This document shows positions 34,324 to 43,890 of a stretch of DNA of 64,000 bases, in pieces. Where the stretch lies: positions 275,157,930 through 275,221,929 of the forward strand of contig JARYHS010008074.1 of NCBI GenBank assembly GCA_031002005.1, read 5' to 3'. The DNA is from Vandiemenella viatica (lineage: Eukaryota > Arthropoda > Insecta > Orthoptera > Morabidae). The notes under the pieces are model-generated. The model saw only the letters and a list, made by a program, of their open reading frames with translations. It searched no databases and had not been told where the DNA came from. The position numbers and the translations under genes are program-made. Position 1 is the stretch's first letter. Each line of letters starts with the position of its first letter.

Positions 34324-34568
34324 ACCGAGAGTGGTGGTGTAACAGTTAGCGTTATGGCCTCGCATTCGGGAGGACGGCGGTTCGAATCCCCGTCCGGGCA
34401 TCCAGATTTGGGTATTCCATGGTTTCCCAAATCTTTCCAGGCAAATGCCGGGATGCTTCGTTCAAAAGGCCATGGCCGAATTCCTTCCCATTCCTTCCCC
34501 CCCCCCCCCCCCCCATCCTTTCCCGTCTCTATAGACCTTGCTGTTAAGAGACGTTAAGCAGTTAAAAA
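34324..34568 (+). repeat. SINE, main family, full length, 11-bp duplication
   Basis: tRNA-like head: 'tggtggtgtaacagttagcg' (A-box side) and 'ggttcgaatccccgtcc' (B box). The body has 'ttgggtattccatggtttcc', 'caggcaaatgccgggatgct', 'aaggccatggccgaattcc' and a run of about 16 C, and ends 'cccgtctctatagacc...gacgttaagcagttaaaa'. CTGCTAGTTAC repeats on both sides (34313-34323 and 34569-34579). A perfect duplication and little divergence indicate recent insertion. It would be transcribed by RNA polymerase III and mobilised by a LINE. Confidence 0.9.
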
Positions 34569-34589
34569 CTGCTAGTTACGACATTTGTA

Positions 34590-34775
34590 GGCATTCTGCA
34601 AGACTCTGATTCAAACCCTTACCGGGTTATTCCGACTGCGGTTTTTCATGGTTTTCCGAAATCACTCTAGGCGAATGGTTCCTTCAAACGGCCATCGCCG
34701 AATGCATTCCATTCCTTGCCTCCAATCCACTCCCGCTTTTAATGACGTCAACAGGACATAAGGACCGAAGGGAAA
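34590..34775 (+). repeat. SINE, diverged copy
   Basis: It has 'gattcaaacccttaccgggt' at the B-box position, then 'cggtttttcatggttttccg', 'aaatcactctaggcgaatgg' and 'cttcaaacggccatcgccga', ending 'tctaatgacgtcaac'-like ('cttttaatgacgtcaacagg'). This matches the second 3' end type (see 49463). It sits directly behind the younger SINE. Confidence 0.7.
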
Positions 34776-35746
34776 AAAAACTTTTGTAGACAGAAAAAAA
34801 TTGTTTGCTTCACTGAAGTTCAGTAACAGTCAAACCAACCAGACGATACGGACCTAAGGTGGCCCCTTCATTGCTTTTTTTAAAATAAAACTCGACTGGG
34901 CAGTCCTCTGCTGGCTGGCTGGCCCCTACACTCCCGGGGCTGATAGATGGTACCTTACGTAAAGTAGAACTTTTCGGTAAAATCGTCAAGTTTCGTTTGA
35001 AGAGCGCTTACGTCTGCAGAGGACAGACGCCGCCCAACACCTAGCAGCTGGCCGCCACGATCGATACAACAGGTCTGGTCGACCAACAGCCTCCAGCGAG
35101 ATGCGACCCAGTTCTACTGTACAGTTTCTACCATAGAACTGCATGTAACAAATAAATACAGTTAAGGTATCTTCATGCTTTTAGACTAATGAGTCACAAT
35201 CATATATTATTGTACAGCTCAACAGAGTAAATACATTTAGCTCTCCAATAAAGTTTTCCCAGATCGAAAAACACGTCCAAATACTCACCAAAACAATGTA
35301 AGGAACGATAAAGATTAAGAAGCAGACGTTCTTAGTTAGTGGAGATAATGAATGGGCGGTTTTCAGCAATTACATTAACGCGCTATCCGAACGACAGCTG
35401 CAGATTTGGAAACACAATCTCTGTATTGTTGCGGTATCTTTGATCTAAAGATGCGTGCAATACTTGCCTGTAATCTGTGGTGTACGTTCTCTCTTCAGGG
35501 AGGGATGCTTTAGACGTGTTGGTCGATATTCGATTTTCCTCTTCAAGCAAACTTTTGATAGACCTTTTAATAGAAGACTCTGCTCGAACCCAAATATTTT
35601 ACTACTGGCTCAGCAGAAGACCCAGTCAGTCTTGGCACACACTAGTAAACCTGCTTATAAGGTAACCATACGCATAAATTTTGGCGGATTTACATTTTAA
35701 GAATTTATTTTGCGCTTTTCAAGATACTACCAATTTCTGAAAATTC
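34776..35746. other. Unannotated DNA
   Basis: No element recognised. A GC-rich part at about 34995-35120 has no identified motif. The sequence ends at the MITE below. Confidence 0.4.
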
Positions 35747-36838
35747 AGCCTCCATAAACTACGTGTTTCGTTCTAAAAAAAAAAAAAAAAAAAGGGTGGG
35801 AAGAAAGCTACGCTGGGCTACGTGGGGAAGGGGAGGGGACCAGGGGGAAGGGTTCCGAGCCAAGCCACGTAGCTTTTTATTCATATTGTTTGTCATAGTT
35901 AAAAATAAGGCACAGAAAGCACAACAGCATGTGGATATTTATTTAGTTATCTCTGTATGTAACTTAGATATTATATACCAACAGTGCTGCGCAAGCGTGT
36001 GACTTGGAATATAGTTAGGTACTCCACGGCCGGCGCATTTGAAATAACTGATACGCGATGACGAAAATATTAGATCTGCGGTGCCTAGACTGAAATTAGC
36101 TTACAAATGTCACCCAGTATTTTCCAAGGCAATTCGTATTGTTTTTATGGTTTGAAATAAAGCTGTTTTTTATTTGACAACACACTGCTCGTTGATAATA
36201 TAATTCTGATTTTGTTCTGTCAAATGAATTTCAGTGCAGCTTTAATTATAGTACTTACTGAAGTGTTATTTCAAGTTCGAACTATGAAGTGGCGCTGTAC
36301 AGTAAACATTACAAGGCTATCGAAAATGTTTTTCCCAACGAGTTGTCACTATCCAGTGAGTTATAGAAATCTTTTAAGAAGATCAAAGAATCCTTGCTTG
36401 GTGATAAGAAAGAAAAGTGACAGAACTGTAGCAAAATAAAATAAAAAATGCAGCTGCCCTTAGACTTTTTTTTTACGCGACGGATATATTATTGTATTTT
36501 ATCAGTTTATGAACAGTGATGAACGAGATAAGGAGAATGTTTTTGAAACACCTCCCTGACTCTACCTGAGAAAGAGGTTTTCCCAATAATTGATCATTTG
36601 CAGGAATGGCTGCTGTCAACATGTCATTCAGAATATTTATAATGACAGGAAAGTACATAACACAAATATTAGTTATTTTCATTATATACATAATAATTTT
36701 AACGATAGTCTATCGAGAGAAAACAATACAAGATGAGAGAAAAGACGTAGATACGTATCTCACATGATGTCGAGGCAAAGTGGGGGGGATGGAGGATCAA
36801 GGGAGGCCAAAATGGAGCTATGTAGTTTATGGGAGTCC
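35747..36838. mobile_element. MITE-like element with 'cataaactac' ends and G-rich subtermini
   Basis: The left end 'gcctccataaactacgtg' mirrors the right end, read inward as 'gactcccataaactacat'. Just inside each end lies a G-rich block ('ggggaaggggaggggacc' on the left, 'gtgggggggatggaggatca' on the right). The ends resemble those of the MITEs at 42417 and 56371 (GGGGGCATCCATAAATTACG). No duplication is clear, and nothing inside is recognisably coding. An A-run lies at about 35775-35793. Confidence 0.5.
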
Positions 36839-39522
36839 AGAAGAAACTCTTAAAGTTTTAAAATTATTAGTGTTGAGTGAAAGTGTGTGGTAAATGAAAT
36901 AAGAATAATTTTGTTTCTCTGAAACTTTTGGATGATTGATTTAACAAGAACCAAATCAGATGTTTTTATGATTGGAAAATAATTTATATCTGAAAATTGC
37001 AAATGACTTTCTTCTGGGTATATATTAGTGCAAGCAGCCAAAAACATTCTTCCACACAGGCTTTAATGCAATCAATATGTTTTGAAAGATGACAGCATGA
37101 TACAGACAATCACAGTAGTTAACAAATTGTGTTTGTATCTCTTAACGGAAAATATTTCTTCCAAAAGTACGTTTGATATACCTCATACCGAGAAAAGCGG
37201 GAATTTCTAATTGTAGACTGTAGAAATAACTTCTTGATAGTTATTGCTGTAACAGGTGTTTGTGTCAGTACATATACACGAACGAGAGAAGGGGAGGTTA
37301 TTCCGGTGAATCGCATTTCGTGGTACTGGGGTTCTAACTCCGGTCACTCATAAAAATTTGGGTCTCCGCAGAGCTGTACACCAAACTAGTCGAAAGCAGG
37401 GGTCGCCGCGCAGTCAGGCACCACATGGGAAACAACGATCAGCGGATGCTGTACGTGCGTATGGTGGGACTTGCTGACGGCGCTCTGGAGCCCACGAGCC
37501 GACCTGCGGTTGCGTCACCTATCGTTCTTCATCTAGTGCGCGTGACGCAGGTGTTTACCTCGTTAGCTGGTTCCTAGTATTAGGTTAGCAAACGGGCCGG
37601 CGCGGCGCCTGATATGATTAAGGCTTTTGACTAGCTGCCATAATACAGTCACAGGCCACAAGTATTTCATTTCCGTCTCTAAGTACCTGCGCCATGGTGA
37701 TCCAGTTTGACGTTTAACCTGTTTTTTCTTCTTTCTTTTATCCCCCACATAAATGAAAATTACTTATTCCGCTTTGGAAATCTTCCCATTCTCAGAGAGA
37801 TCTGCCACTGGTTGATAGGGCAGGCGATACTCGTAAATTTGCTAATGTTTCCTTCTAGCATTAACGCTCAATATTCATCGATACACCATTGGTTGCATGT
37901 AATGTCAAAATTCATATAAACTGTGTTAGAGATACTCTTTCGGTTTCTCAGTGCTACTCAAACTAATATTTGAACCGGTGACTGAAACCAACTCAAAGTT
38001 GAAAATTCGTAAATTTTCGTTCCATAGACAGAATAAAAGTAGCCATCTTTCGGAGTATATATATCTAATAATCTGTGTAGAGAATAGTTTTCTTGTAAGT
38101 TGTACTTCATTAGTTGCATATGGATATTACTTACAATTGTAGATGCTGTTGTAAATGTTTCATTTGTTTGGCAAGGCTTCTCTCTGTATCCGCGTATTAC
38201 TTTGTCTGTGAAATATGTAGTGCTATACGTTTGCCGATATCGGCGGGGTAGCAGATCCAGCCAAAAACTTTTTCGTGGTTATTGAGGCGTAAAATAAGAT
38301 AGTATAATTCGATATGTGTAGCTTCACATAAATGTTGTATGTCCCTGTGATCGTTTGGGGATAAACTCCGAAGTAGACCCTAGTGAATGAAGCCACTGAA
38401 GATATTACAAGAAAATTTTGAAAAGTTTTGATTTTGTGCAAGATAATGTAACAATTAGAGTAACGCGATAATACGGGAAATCGTTGCCACTTGTTAGTAT
38501 TTATCTTAAGGAAAAGTGCAGTGGAACACTCGCTTTTGAATGCTCTCCTGTGTGGCGGTGATCACGGACGTGAATGATTGTATGATCTACACAGACGACG
38601 AAAACAATTTGGAGTTACATCAAACCAAGAAAATTAGTTTCCTTCAATGTAATAGAGCCAACGCGTGCAAAATTACTGTAAGGAATCATACTCTGAAACA
38701 GTCGATTTTTTTTTCGTTTTGTTAAGGTATGTGGATGACAGAAGACAGAGCGAATGATTTAATTAAGAAATATTCCAACAGGTTTGCGCATAATGAAAAG
38801 GGCAGGAAAGTGAGAATAGAAACGTGTGAATTTCATTAGTGTGAGAGATAACGGTATTATATCGGTTATATCTTACAAGACGAATGGATCTAGCAGCCTT
38901 GGAACAAAATGAAGAGAAATAAACTTATCTGACAGAGTTTAGAACAGAGGGTCGCAAAAGTAGCAACAAGTTTATAGACAAAAGTATAAGCAATTTCCTC
39001 ACAAAATCTTTGGACCTTAGACCAAATGGAGGAACCATAGAAGCACTTTAAATGATGAGGGATATGGCTATAATCACGAAGTGGAATCGGTGCACATCAC
39101 AACGATTTATTCTAGTACTAGTGTAAGCCCGCGACCGTTTTTTGCGTATCGTCGCGGGTCTAGAATAGTTCCAGTTTCTAGGATGAAAGATTGTGACAGG
39201 TTGACCTGATTTGACCAAATGTAAACTTGACCTGTGTTTCAGGATGAATAAAATCTGTTGAGCTTGAAGAACTCAGATGCATTAATACAGGTAGGTATTA
39301 ACCACGGACTGGGACGATGGCGCAATCGTATAATTGCTTAAATACAAACTTGACTTGTATTTGACCCTTAAAGTTCACTCTGAAAAATTTAAAAAATCTC
39401 ATTTTCTTCGAAAGCATCACAGTTTTTTTATTGAGACTGATCAAACACTTGTAATCATTGGTCATTGTACCTGTAACGGCCAGAGAACTTAATACACATT
39501 TCATATTATTAAACAGTTGAGA
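36839..39522. other. Unannotated DNA with one strong hairpin
   Basis: No gene recognised. A perfect 8-bp inverted repeat, CCCGCGAC...GTCGCGGG, lies at about 39128-39156 with a 13-nt loop. 'gcccgcgac' phrases like this are common in insect repeats, but I could not assign it to one. A GC-rich part at about 37390-37620 has no recognised content. Confidence 0.45.
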
Positions 39523-39770
39523 AACTCCGAAGAAATGAATTGCCAGAATAGTTGATTCGTTAATATATTTGGTCTGATGACCACTTAAAAAACCTTATAA
39601 GTCACGTACCGTGAACATGAACCATTAACGAAATTGGTCAGTAAAATACCTAAAAATCAAATAAATCATAATGCTTAAACTTTGGTCAAACAACTACTTT
39701 AAAGAAAGTTTTAATTAAATTGAAATATGCAATGTTGTTGAAGGCCATTTTTCCGCAGTTGCTCAGTAAA

Positions 39771-40539
39771 TTAATTCATAAAATAACGCCAATGCAACTG
39801 TATTATGTAGGTTTATTGCCGTACGCGTTTCGCCTCTCCTCGAGGCATCATCAGCGACGAATCTATTTTAAAGTTTACATTTGATTTACACACTTATTTG
39901 ACATAACGCTAAATTTATACATTTTCTTATTATTTTCACTTACTATTTACATTAGTGGATTTCAGGATAGTAACCACACATCTTTGCTTTCACTCCAAAG
40001 CATGTTTCAATTACAGCCATTTGTCTTTGCTGTTGTGTACACGATATAAACATTGCGTCTTGTACAATTCGCTTGTTTTCGGTGGCCATCTTATTTTCTT
40101 ACTGTCAAAGGTGGTGATGCGCTGACGGCGCCGTATTTGAATTTGCGTGGGAGATTTTATATCTAATTATATGTACGTGTGTGGGTGTATGTATTTGTTA
40201 GGTTTATTTCTTTATTGTAGGGTTATTGTATGTTTACCAGTTTGAACAGTGTTTGGTTTGTTAAGTTTATGTGGTCATTCAGTACCTGCTTGCCATTTTT
40301 TATTGCTTTTTGTATGTGGTAGTTTTCTTGTAGAGTGAGGGTATTGTGTCTGTAATTGTTGATTGTGAGTATTTGCATGTCTTTGTTAATGTCTGTTGGT
40401 AAGTGATCGTTTTCTATTAGATGTTCGGCGAATGTGGAGTGGTTACTGTACTTTAGTGCCCTCATGTGTTCTTTGTATCTGGTTTTAAACTGTCTTCTTG
40501 TCTGTCCTATGTATATTGCATCACAATTGTGACATGTCA
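39771..40539 (-). repeat. Left arm of the 769-bp inverted repeat
   Basis: Mirror of 40567-41335. Arm coordinates sum to 81106 at the ribozyme, at the ORF stop and at the centre, so no insertion or deletion separates the arms. This argues for very recent formation or ongoing gene conversion. Confidence 0.9.
39815..39862 (-). ncRNA. Hammerhead ribozyme, copy 1
   Basis: The minus-strand sequence is identical to copy 2 (41244-41291), where the fold is described. In the palindrome it lies opposite copy 2, so a read-through transcript would contain both the ribozyme and its exact complement. Confidence 0.75.
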
Positions 40540-40540
40540 C
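40223..40540 (-). pseudogene. Penelope GIY-YIG endonuclease, C-terminal end (left arm)
   Basis: An open frame of 105 residues begins at the arm boundary, without a native start, and reads TCHNCDAIYIGQTRRQFKTR then YKEHMRALKYSNHSTFAEHL. The frame keeps the YIG half of the motif, the following Arg and the FAEHL box, and ends in TAA. The GIY half lies beyond the break. Identical to the right-arm copy. This domain nicks DNA during Penelope insertion. Confidence 0.8.
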
Positions 40541-40541
40541 A

Positions 40542-40883
40542 TATCAAAACTCAGGCATATATCAACTGACATGTCACAATTGTGATGCAATATACATAGG
40601 ACAGACAAGAAGACAGTTTAAAACCAGATACAAAGAACACATGAGGGCACTAAAGTACAGTAACCACTCCACATTCGCCGAACATCTAATAGAAAACGAT
40701 CACTTACCAACAGACATTAACAAAGACATGCAAATACTCACAATCAACAATTACAGACACAATACCCTCACTCTACAAGAAAACTACCACATACAAAAAG
40801 CAATAAAAAATGGCAAGCAGGTACTGAATGACCACATAAACTTAACAAACCAAACACTGTTCAAACTGGTAAACATACAATAA
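40542..40883 (+). pseudogene. Penelope GIY-YIG endonuclease, C-terminal end (right arm)
   Basis: The frame is open from the palindrome centre: YQNSGIYQLTCHNCDAIYIG, i.e. the full GIY...YIG motif, then QTRRQFKTRYKEH, STFAEHLIENDH, and TAA at 40881-40883. No stops or frameshifts. The reverse transcriptase that precedes this domain in complete Penelope elements is absent, so this is a 5'-truncated end. The four CxxC-like cysteines before YIG fit the family pattern only partly (two seen). Confidence 0.85.
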
Positions 40884-41335
40884 CCCTACAATAAAGAAAT
40901 AAACCTAACAAATACATACACCCACACACGTACATATAATTAGATATAAAATCTCCCACGCAAATTCAAATACGGCGCCGTCAGCGCATCACCACCTTTG
41001 ACAGTAAGAAAATAAGATGGCCACCGAAAACAAGCGAATTGTACAAGACGCAATGTTTATATCGTGTACACAACAGCAAAGACAAATGGCTGTAATTGAA
41101 ACATGCTTTGGAGTGAAAGCAAAGATGTGTGGTTACTATCCTGAAATCCACTAATGTAAATAGTAAGTGAAAATAATAAGAAAATGTATAAATTTAGCGT
41201 TATGTCAAATAAGTGTGTAAATCAAATGTAAACTTTAAAATAGATTCGTCGCTGATGATGCCTCGAGGAGAGGCGAAACGCGTACGGCAATAAACCTACA
41301 TAATACAGTTGCATTGGCGTTATTTTATGAATTAA
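40567..41335 (+). repeat. Right arm of the 769-bp inverted repeat
   Basis: Partner of 39771-40539. The 27-bp spacer (40540-40566) continues the ORF of this arm, so the right arm is the longer original and the left copy breaks off 27 bases earlier. Confidence 0.9.
41244..41291 (+). ncRNA. Hammerhead ribozyme, copy 2 (reference fold)
   Basis: Hand fold: stem I pairs ATTcGTCG with CGGCAAT (one bulged C, one G-T pair). The core CTGATGA is followed by stem II, TGCCTC/GAGGCG, with loop GAGGA. Then come GAAA-C and a minimal stem III (AC-GC-GT), with cleavage expected after GTA, before CGGC. All conserved core residues are present. Minimal type-I hammerheads in terminal repeats are established for Penelope-like elements. 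Confidence 0.8.
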
Positions 41336-41649
41336 ATTGAAATATACTCTAAGCCGCAATGACAATTGGCATTCGATGTTACAGCAGAGACCATGAGTAA
41401 TTTAATTTTTTAAAAAGTTTTTTTAAGTTGCTTTCATTAACATGATGTTACTGAAACTATGAAATTATCGGCTAATCCAAGTATGCGTATTCCAATTAGG
41501 TGCGATGCGGTATATGGTCTGTTTATTATGTCAGGTACATTATGGAAGCGGTGGAGAAGGGTTTGAGTTCGGTGTGTCAAGGAATTACTATTACTATTAC
41601 TCCGCGATTCACTAAAAGTGTGTTGCACCTATCCGAAAGGGTAATAGTT

Positions 41650-41765
41650 TGGAAGGGATATACAGGGTATGGCAGGAGCGCCCATGGGCTATTGTGAGGA
41701 ACCATCCCAGCATTCGCGTGGAGTGATCTGGGAAAACCCAGATCAGGATGACCGGAGAGCTTTAT
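41650..41765 (-). repeat. SINE body fragment
   Basis: The minus strand shows 'ctgggttttcccagatcact', 'ccacgcgaatgctgggatgg' and 'ttcctcacaatagcccatgg', the body of the main SINE. The tRNA-like head is replaced or lost. Confidence 0.65.
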
Positions 41766-42339
41766 CGAAGGCTACTCCTGTCGGATTTTAAGTTTACTCG
41801 CCCGGAAAATCCTTTCTATTCCATTCCCTAATCGCTCGTGGAAAAATGAATACAGAAAAGAATCGGTTCTGGACCTGATTTCTCTTATTTTCACGGTTAT
41901 TCCGAGATACGAATGTAGTTGGTAGCATTGTGCCAGTATGTTAACGAACAAATGTTAGGAGCAGCGCTTGGCCAATATGTGGTAACATTTCTACTTTTCT
42001 TGGCCATTTGAAATGGTTGTAGCTGTTGTTAGAAAACAAAGTTGTGATGCACTGCAGGTAGTAGTAGAAGAACATGTTTCAGCAGAGAAGTAGTTCATTT
42101 ACAACACTAAAGAGTTACCAGCATTTTAATTATTGCTTGATATTTCACTCTTCAGCCGTTCAGGTATTATAAATGTTGACCCATTAATCGCTAACTGAAA
42201 GTAATTCTTATAAGCACTGCAGCTAGTATAGAGGAATGCGTTGCGTCACAGTTGGCTAATGTAATGTGTTTTGTTTTTGTTGCAGGTGAGTTGCTGACGC
42301 AGTCGCTTCCGACCCCGGCGCTAGTCGTCCGAACCAACT
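41766..42339. other. Unannotated DNA
   Basis: Nothing recognised in about 570 bases. Confidence 0.4.
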
Positions 42340-42945
42340 GGGTGAGTGTTAACGCTCTGGCCTCGCATTCGGGAGGACACGGGCTCGAATCCCCGTCCGG
42401 CCATCCAGACTCAAAAGGGGGCATCCACAAATTACGTGAGGTGTTTTTCCGGATTTCTGGACCCCCCCCTCCCCCCTGGTGAGATTTCGTGAGATCTGGC
42501 CGGACCCCCCCCCCCCCCTCTGGTGAGATTTCGTGAGATCTGGCCGGACCCCCCCCCCCCCCTCTGGTGAGATCTGGTTCGTGAGAACCCCCCCTAGAAA
42601 TATCGCCCTGGAAACTTTTGTAGACCTTTTTTTTTTTTTTTAAGGTCACACCTTAACTTTTTTGACGAAATACCCTCTTAAAATCGACTTTTCCGTAAAT
42701 TGTAGACCTTTTTGTTTTGCTCTACTGTCCCCAAATTTTTCGCAAAATCTCACGTGAGATTTCCGTAGACCCCCCCTCCCCCTTGGTGAGATCTGGTGAG
42801 ATTTCGCCGGACCCCCCCCTCCCCTATTTCACCTCACGTAATTTATGGATGCCCCCAAAGGCCATGGCCGGCTGCTCCTCCCGTTCCCTGTCCCCAATCC
42901 TTTCCGCCTCTAATGACACCGAAGTCTACGAGGCGTAAAGCCAAT
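42340..42945 (+). repeat. SINE of the second 3'-end type, interrupted by a MITE
   Basis: The head (42345-42410) has 'taacgctctggcctcgcatt' and 'gggctcgaatccccgtcc'. The sequence breaks at 'tcaaaa' (42416) and resumes at 42857 with 'aaaggccatggccggctg', 'ccaatcctttccgcctctaa', and 'tgacaccgaagtctacgagg' plus 'cgtaaagcca'. The central body between 'ccatccagac' and 'tcaaaa' is deleted, independently of the MITE. Similar 3' end at 49463-49722. Confidence 0.8.
42417..42856. mobile_element. 440-bp MITE with GGGGGCATCC ends, inside a SINE
   Basis: The terminal inverted repeats match at 26 of 27 bases: left GGGGGCATCCACAAATTACG then TGAGGTG; right, read inward, differs by one base. AAA flanks both sides (42414-42416 and 42857-42859), consistent with a 3-bp duplication. 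The inside is three to four imperfect repeats of 'tggtgagatttcgtgagatc' joined by C-runs. No coding capacity. The superfamily is not certain from ends and duplication alone. Confidence 0.8.
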
Positions 42946-43367
42946 TAACAGATGAAGTATAGGAGTGCCCTCATTAACCTCATCTCTTAAGAACTTAATA
43001 CAGTAAGCTAGACATAATAAATTTCATGCGTGACGATAACTATAAATTGACATAGGCTGCTTGGCGCCTGCGTTCACTAGCTAACCTGGTAATAATGCAG
43101 ATTACGGGAGACCCACAGCTAATGCATGCATGCATGTATGTATGTTCGTATGGGACAACTAGGACCACGTTAAGCTTACGTTTGGATTGATTCGCTTTGG
43201 TTGTGTACATATGCGTGTTATAACTAGCGTTGTTACCCCTAAAGGTTACCTACTGTTTAAGGTGGAATCAGAACCAAGGACCACAGTTAATGATTCACAT
43301 GTGTATTATTAATTTTAACGATACTACAAGACAGCTATAACCAAATGTTTCTCACGATTTACGAATG
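42946..43367. other. Unannotated DNA
   Basis: No feature apart from a short 'atgc/atgt' microsatellite at about 43122-43145. Confidence 0.4.
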
Positions 43368-43467
43368 AATTGGACATTAATGCAACGTTGTTGAAGGCCA
43401 TTTTTCCGCAGTTGCTCAGTAAATTAATTCATAAAATAACGCCAATGCAACTGTATTATGTAGGTTT

Positions 43468-43515
43468 ATTGCCGTACGCGTTTCGCCTCTCCTCGAGGCA
43501 TCATCAGCGACGAAT
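43468..43515 (-). ncRNA. Hammerhead ribozyme, copy 3
   Basis: Identical to 41244-41291 when read on the minus strand; all core positions are intact. Confidence 0.75.
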
Positions 43516-43630
43516 CTTCACATTGATGTATCTAGGAATTACGTTATTGGTTTTGCACAGCTTGTTGAATTTGATGTTTGCTATTGTCCTGTGGAGCTTG
43601 AGCTGTGTTCTTTTGAAGATCTTGTAGAGG
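43516..43630 (-). pseudogene. Penelope ORF fragment joined directly to the ribozyme
   Basis: The minus strand reads LYKIFKRTQLKLHRTIANIK then FNKLCKTNNVIPRYINVK, which resembles the region upstream of the reverse transcriptase in Penelope ORFs. 'gtgaag' of the last codons runs straight into the stem I bases of the hammerhead. The same junction appears inverted at 43781-43790, so it was present in the source copy. Confidence 0.55.
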
Positions 43631-43786
43631 CCTATAGGAAATGCCTGGCAGGGCTGATTCAATGCAATGTTGTTGAAGGCCATTTTTCCGCAGTTGCTCA
43701 GTAAATTAATTCATAAAATAACGCCAATGCAACTGTATTATGTAGGTTTATTGCCGTACGTAATTCCTAGATACATCAATGTGAAG

Positions 43787-43834
43787 ATTCGTCGCTGATG
43801 ATGCCTCGAGGAGAGGCGAAACGCGTACGGCAAT
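43787..43834 (+). ncRNA. Hammerhead ribozyme, copy 4
   Basis: Identical to copy 2. Preceded by the inverted ORF fragment ('aattcctagatacatcaatg') and followed by the terminal block and the 12-bp duplication. Confidence 0.75.
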
Positions 43835-43890
43835 AAACCTACATAATACAGTTGCATTGGCGTTATTTTATGAATTAAAATTGGACATTA

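Larger units (their letters stand above)
39729..41335. mobile_element. Penelope-like element insertion organised as a near-perfect palindrome
   Basis: Arms 39771-40539 and 40567-41335 (769 bp each) are exact inverted copies wherever I compared them, separated by 27 bp. Both end in the same terminal block (HHR, then 'aataaacctacataatacag'). The left side has 42 extra bases, also present at 43380. A 16-bp duplication, AATTAAATTGAAATAT, flanks the insertion (39713-39728 and 41330-41345, partly overlapping the arm). Each arm carries the GIY-YIG C-terminal end of the Penelope ORF. Inverted partial copies are known for Penelope elements; this one is unusually clean. Confidence 0.85.
39523..41480. 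repeat. Dispersed repeat family A, copy 2, split by the Penelope element
   Basis: Left of the Penelope insertion is 'gaaagttttaattaaattga'; right of it is 'acaattggcattcgatgtta' then 'cagcagagaccatgagtaat'. These align with contiguous bases about 335-420 of copy 1, and 'aagttgctttcattaacatg' aligns with about 59660. The insertion therefore fell inside an existing repeat. The left boundary is uncertain. Confidence 0.55.
43380..43878. mobile_element. Composite Penelope-derived insertion, three terminal copies
   Basis: Three copies of the Penelope terminal block: 43380-43515 (minus-oriented, complete with ribozyme), 43663-43760 (same orientation, cut at the ribozyme cleavage region) and 43787-43878 (inverted). 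A piece of Penelope ORF lies between the first two, and a 24-bp piece of it, inverted, lies between the last two. A 12-bp duplication, AATTGGACATTA (43368-43379 and 43879-43890), bounds the whole as one insertion event. Confidence 0.8.

Noticed and set aside
39771..41335. Palindrome as an assembly artefact
   Set aside because: It is flanked by a 16-bp duplication, lies inside a recognisable repeat copy, and the spacer extends only one arm's ORF. This is what an insertion would give, although long reads are still the decisive test.
42191..42649. 152-codon glycine/proline-rich frame
   Set aside because: It is the complementary translation of C-runs and 'gtgagat' repeats of the MITE plus the SINE.
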